This document shows, piece after piece, positions 5,604 through 7,293 of a stretch of 7,293 bases of DNA. Below the pieces are notes generated by a model. The model did not search any database. It saw only the letters and a program-made list of their open reading frames with translations, and was not told the origin of the DNA. Origin of the DNA: Pseudomonadota bacterium (GTDB lineage: Bacteria; Pseudomonadota; Gammaproteobacteria; Burkholderiales; Methylophilaceae); assembly GCA_029549705.1 (NCBI GenBank), contig JAKPIR010000259.1:1-7293 (forward strand), in the 5' to 3' direction. The translations under genes and the position numbers were made by a program. Positions within the stretch are counted from its first letter, which is position 1, and each line of letters begins with the position of its first letter.

Positions 5604-5617
5604 CGCGGGTTCGGTTT

Positions 5618-5705
<88 letters not shown>

Positions 5706-5789
5706 TATTTAATAGAAGATTGCCCAAGTTTACTTGGTGTTGAAATAGTAGTATGAGCCTAATGGCGTTGTGGTTGTTAAGATGGATAC

Positions 5790-5865
5790 GCGGGTGTAGC
5801 TCAGTTGGTAGAGCTTCAGTTTTCCAAACTGAATGTCGCGAGTTCGAGCCTCGTCGCCCGCTCCA
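5790..5865 (+). tRNA. tRNA-Gly(UCC)
   Basis: The 76-base gene has acceptor GCGGGTG/CGCCCGC with one T-G wobble, D arm GCTC/GAGC, anticodon stem TCAGT/ACTGA with anticodon TCC (5823-5825), and T arm GCGAG/CTCGT with loop TTCGAGC. The discriminator is T, as usual for bacterial tRNA-Gly, and CCA is encoded. It corresponds to glyT. The 87-base gap upstream (5703-5789) holds only a short CCAAG/CTTGG hairpin (5724-5737) without a T run and no convincing promoter. Confidence 0.96.
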
Positions 5866-5916
5866 AGCATGAGTTTGCAGGGCTGATAATTGCAAGACGC
5901 TTAATTGATGCAAAAC

Positions 5917-5991
<75 letters not shown>

Positions 5992-6041
5992 TGACTTGTT
6001 GGAGTTTGTAGTTAAAAGTAGTGATAGGTTAAATTGTGTAC

Positions 6042-6067
6042 AAGTTTTATTAATTTTAATAAAACTT
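6042..6067 (+). repeat. Perfect AT-rich palindrome in the tuf leader
   Basis: AAGTTTTATTAA (6042-6053) and TTAATAAAACTT (6056-6067) are exact reverse complements around a TT centre. As RNA this can form an 11-bp hairpin with a four-base loop, 32 bases before the tuf start. It is not followed by a T run, so it does not look like an intrinsic terminator. A processing site, an mRNA stabiliser or a protein-binding site are all possible. Confidence 0.85.
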
Positions 6068-6087
6068 ACGGTTAATAAAATATTGTA

Positions 6088-6092
6088 AAGGA
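6088..6092 (+). promoter_or_regulatory. Ribosome binding site of tuf
   Basis: AAGGA lies seven bases before the tuf ATG at 6100, near-ideal spacing for a highly translated gene. No separate convincing promoter is visible between the last tRNA and tuf, so tuf is probably read from the tRNA promoters. Confidence 0.75.
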
Positions 6093-6099
6093 ATCAGCA

Positions 6100-7290
6100 A
6101 TGGCAAAAGGTAAATTTGAACGGACCAAACCGCACGTCAACGTAGGCACGATTGGCCACGTGGATCATGGTAAGACGACATTAACGGCAGCGATTACCAC
6201 GGTATTGACCAAAAAATTTGGTGGGGAAGCAAAAGCCTACGACCAAATTGACGCGGCACCGGAAGAAAAAGCGCGTGGCATTACCATCAACACCGCCCAC
6301 GTAGAATACGAAACAGCTGGTCGCCACTACGCCCACGTAGACTGTCCAGGCCATGCTGACTACGTCAAAAACATGATTACCGGCGCAGCCCAAATGGACG
6401 GCGCAATCTTAGTGGTTTCAGCTGCGGACGGCCCAATGCCACAAACCCGTGAGCACATTCTATTAGCCCGTCAAGTAGGCGTACCCTACATCATCGTGTT
6501 CTTGAACAAAGCCGACATGGTCGACGACAAAGAACTACTAGAGCTCGTGGAAATGGAAGTGCGTGAACTGCTCTCCAAATACGACTTCCCAGGTGATGAC
6601 ACCCCAATCATCACAGGTTCAGCCAAACTTGCCCTAGAAGGCGACCAATCAGAATACGGCGAACCAGCCATCTTCAAACTCGCAGAAGCCTTAGACAGCT
6701 ACATCCCAATGCCAGAGCGTGCCATTGACGGCACATTCCTCATGCCAGTGGAAGACGTATTCTCAATCTCAGGCCGTGGTACTGTAGTAACAGGCCGTAT
6801 CGAACGCGGCATCGTAAAAGTTGGCGACGAAATTGAAATCGTTGGCATCAAAGACACCCTCAAAACCACCTGTACTGGTGTTGAAATGTTCCGCAAACTG
6901 CTCGACCAAGGTCAAGCGGGCGACAACGTAGGCGTATTGCTACGTGGTACCAAACGTGAAGAAGTGGAACGCGGTCAAGTATTGGCTAAAGCCGGTTCAA
7001 TCAAACCGCACACAAAATTCACAGCCGAAATCTACGTATTAGGTAAAGATGAAGGTGGTCGTCATACCCCATTCTTCCAAGGCTACCGCCCACAATTCTA
7101 CTTCCGTACCACAGACGTGACTGGCGCAGTAGAATTACCAGCAGGTACTGAGATGGTGATGCCAGGTGACAACGTATCTATCACAGTCACACTGATTGCA
7201 CCGATTGCGATGGAAGATGGCTTACGCTTCGCTATTCGTGAAGGTGGCCGTACCGTTGGTGCTGGCGTGGTCGCTAAAATCATCGAGTAA
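6100..7290 (+). CDS. tuf: Translation elongation factor Tu (tufB position)
   Basis: The 396-residue product is EF-Tu, the GTPase that brings aminoacyl-tRNA to the ribosome. The length is normal for the proteobacterial family. The G domain (about 1-205) has P-loop GHVDHGKT (19-26), switch I Thr in 'GITINTAHVEY' (T62), DCPGH (81-85) with catalytic H85, NKAD (136-139) and SAK (174-176). Domains 2 and 3 follow and the protein ends in 'VGAGVVAKIIE'. It lies 108 bases after tRNA-Thr(GGU), the position of tufB in E. coli. Codon use is markedly biased, with many C-ending codons and CCA for Pro in the middle of the gene, unlike the pet genes; this fits very high expression. A second tuf copy elsewhere is common in this class but cannot be seen here. 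The stop is at 7288-7290, three bases before the window ends. Confidence 0.98.
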   Translation: MAKGKFERTKPHVNVGTIGHVDHGKTTLTAAITTVLTKKFGGEAKAYDQIDAAPEEKARGITINTAHVEYETAGRHYAHVDCPGHADYVKNMITGAAQMDGAILVVSAADGPMPQTREHILLARQVGVPYIIVFLNKADMVDDKELLELVEMEVRELLSKYDFPGDDTPIITGSAKLALEGDQSEYGEPAIFKLAEALDSYIPMPERAIDGTFLMPVEDVFSISGRGTVVTGRIERGIVKVGDEIEIVGIKDTLKTTCTGVEMFRKLLDQGQAGDNVGVLLRGTKREEVERGQVLAKAGSIKPHTKFTAEIYVLGKDEGGRHTPFFQGYRPQFYFRTTDVTGAVELPAGTEMVMPGDNVSITVTLIAPIAMEDGLRFAIREGGRTVGAGVVAKIIE

Positions 7291-7293
7291 TTA

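Noticed and set aside
5724..5737. CCAAG/CTTGG hairpin between tRNA-Tyr and tRNA-Gly as a terminator
   Set aside because: The stem is only 5 bp and no T run follows. It may assist RNA processing but does not support a terminator call.
5992..6062. Separate tuf promoter such as TTGTGT-17-TAATAA
   Set aside because: Both boxes match at only 3 of 6 positions and the -10 lies inside the palindrome. The upstream tRNA promoters are a better explanation.

Overview
The window is an ordinary but complete stretch of housekeeping DNA from a betaproteobacterium. The evidence is the gene order (petABC, then sspA-sspB, then tRNA-Thr/Tyr/Gly/Thr, then tuf), the beta/gamma-type cytochrome b with a short loop insertion, and an EF-Tu sequence of proteobacterial type. 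The moderately AT-rich composition would suit a methylotroph-like lineage such as Methylophilaceae, but that family assignment is a guess from gene order and composition, not a result. No mobile element, CRISPR array, phage gene or foreign-looking island is visible, and I do not see an undescribed defence or biosynthetic system.

Layout. Positions 1-589 (minus strand) hold the N-terminal two thirds of a membrane-anchored HtrA/DegS-type periplasmic protease, cut by the window edge before its catalytic serine. After a 106-base divergent gap comes a Nif3/YbgI-family metalloprotein (696-1445). A clear sigma70-type promoter (1478-1506) then drives a tightly packed operon: petA (Rieske protein), petB (cytochrome b), petC (cytochrome c1) and sspA, with junctions of 0-1 base. 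sspA ends inside a perfect triple 13-base repeat. It is followed by a terminator-like hairpin (4898-4944), after which sspB (5027-5422) has its own ribosome binding site. A second promoter (5424-5451) precedes the tRNA cluster, and a third, near-consensus one (5575-5603) lies inside it. Four tRNA genes, all with encoded CCA, follow: Thr(UGU), Tyr(GUA), Gly(UCC), Thr(GGU). A 108-base leader with a perfect AT-rich palindrome leads into tuf (6100-7290), which is complete.

How the parts work together. PetABC form the cytochrome bc1 complex (quinol to cytochrome c, proton motive force). SspA is an RNA-polymerase-associated stress regulator and SspB is the ClpXP adaptor for ssrA-tagged proteins. 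The tRNA-tuf block supplies translation; it has the same tRNA order as the E. coli thrU-tyrU-glyT-thrT-tufB operon. The most useful details for a second look are small: a Lys-Arg instead of Arg-Arg Tat motif in the Rieske protein, Thr in place of Glu in the cytochrome b PEWY motif, Ala in place of Pro in Rieske box II, a C55 in the T loop of tRNA-Thr(GGU), the triple repeat placing stops in all frames after sspA, the internal tRNA promoter, and the tuf leader palindrome.
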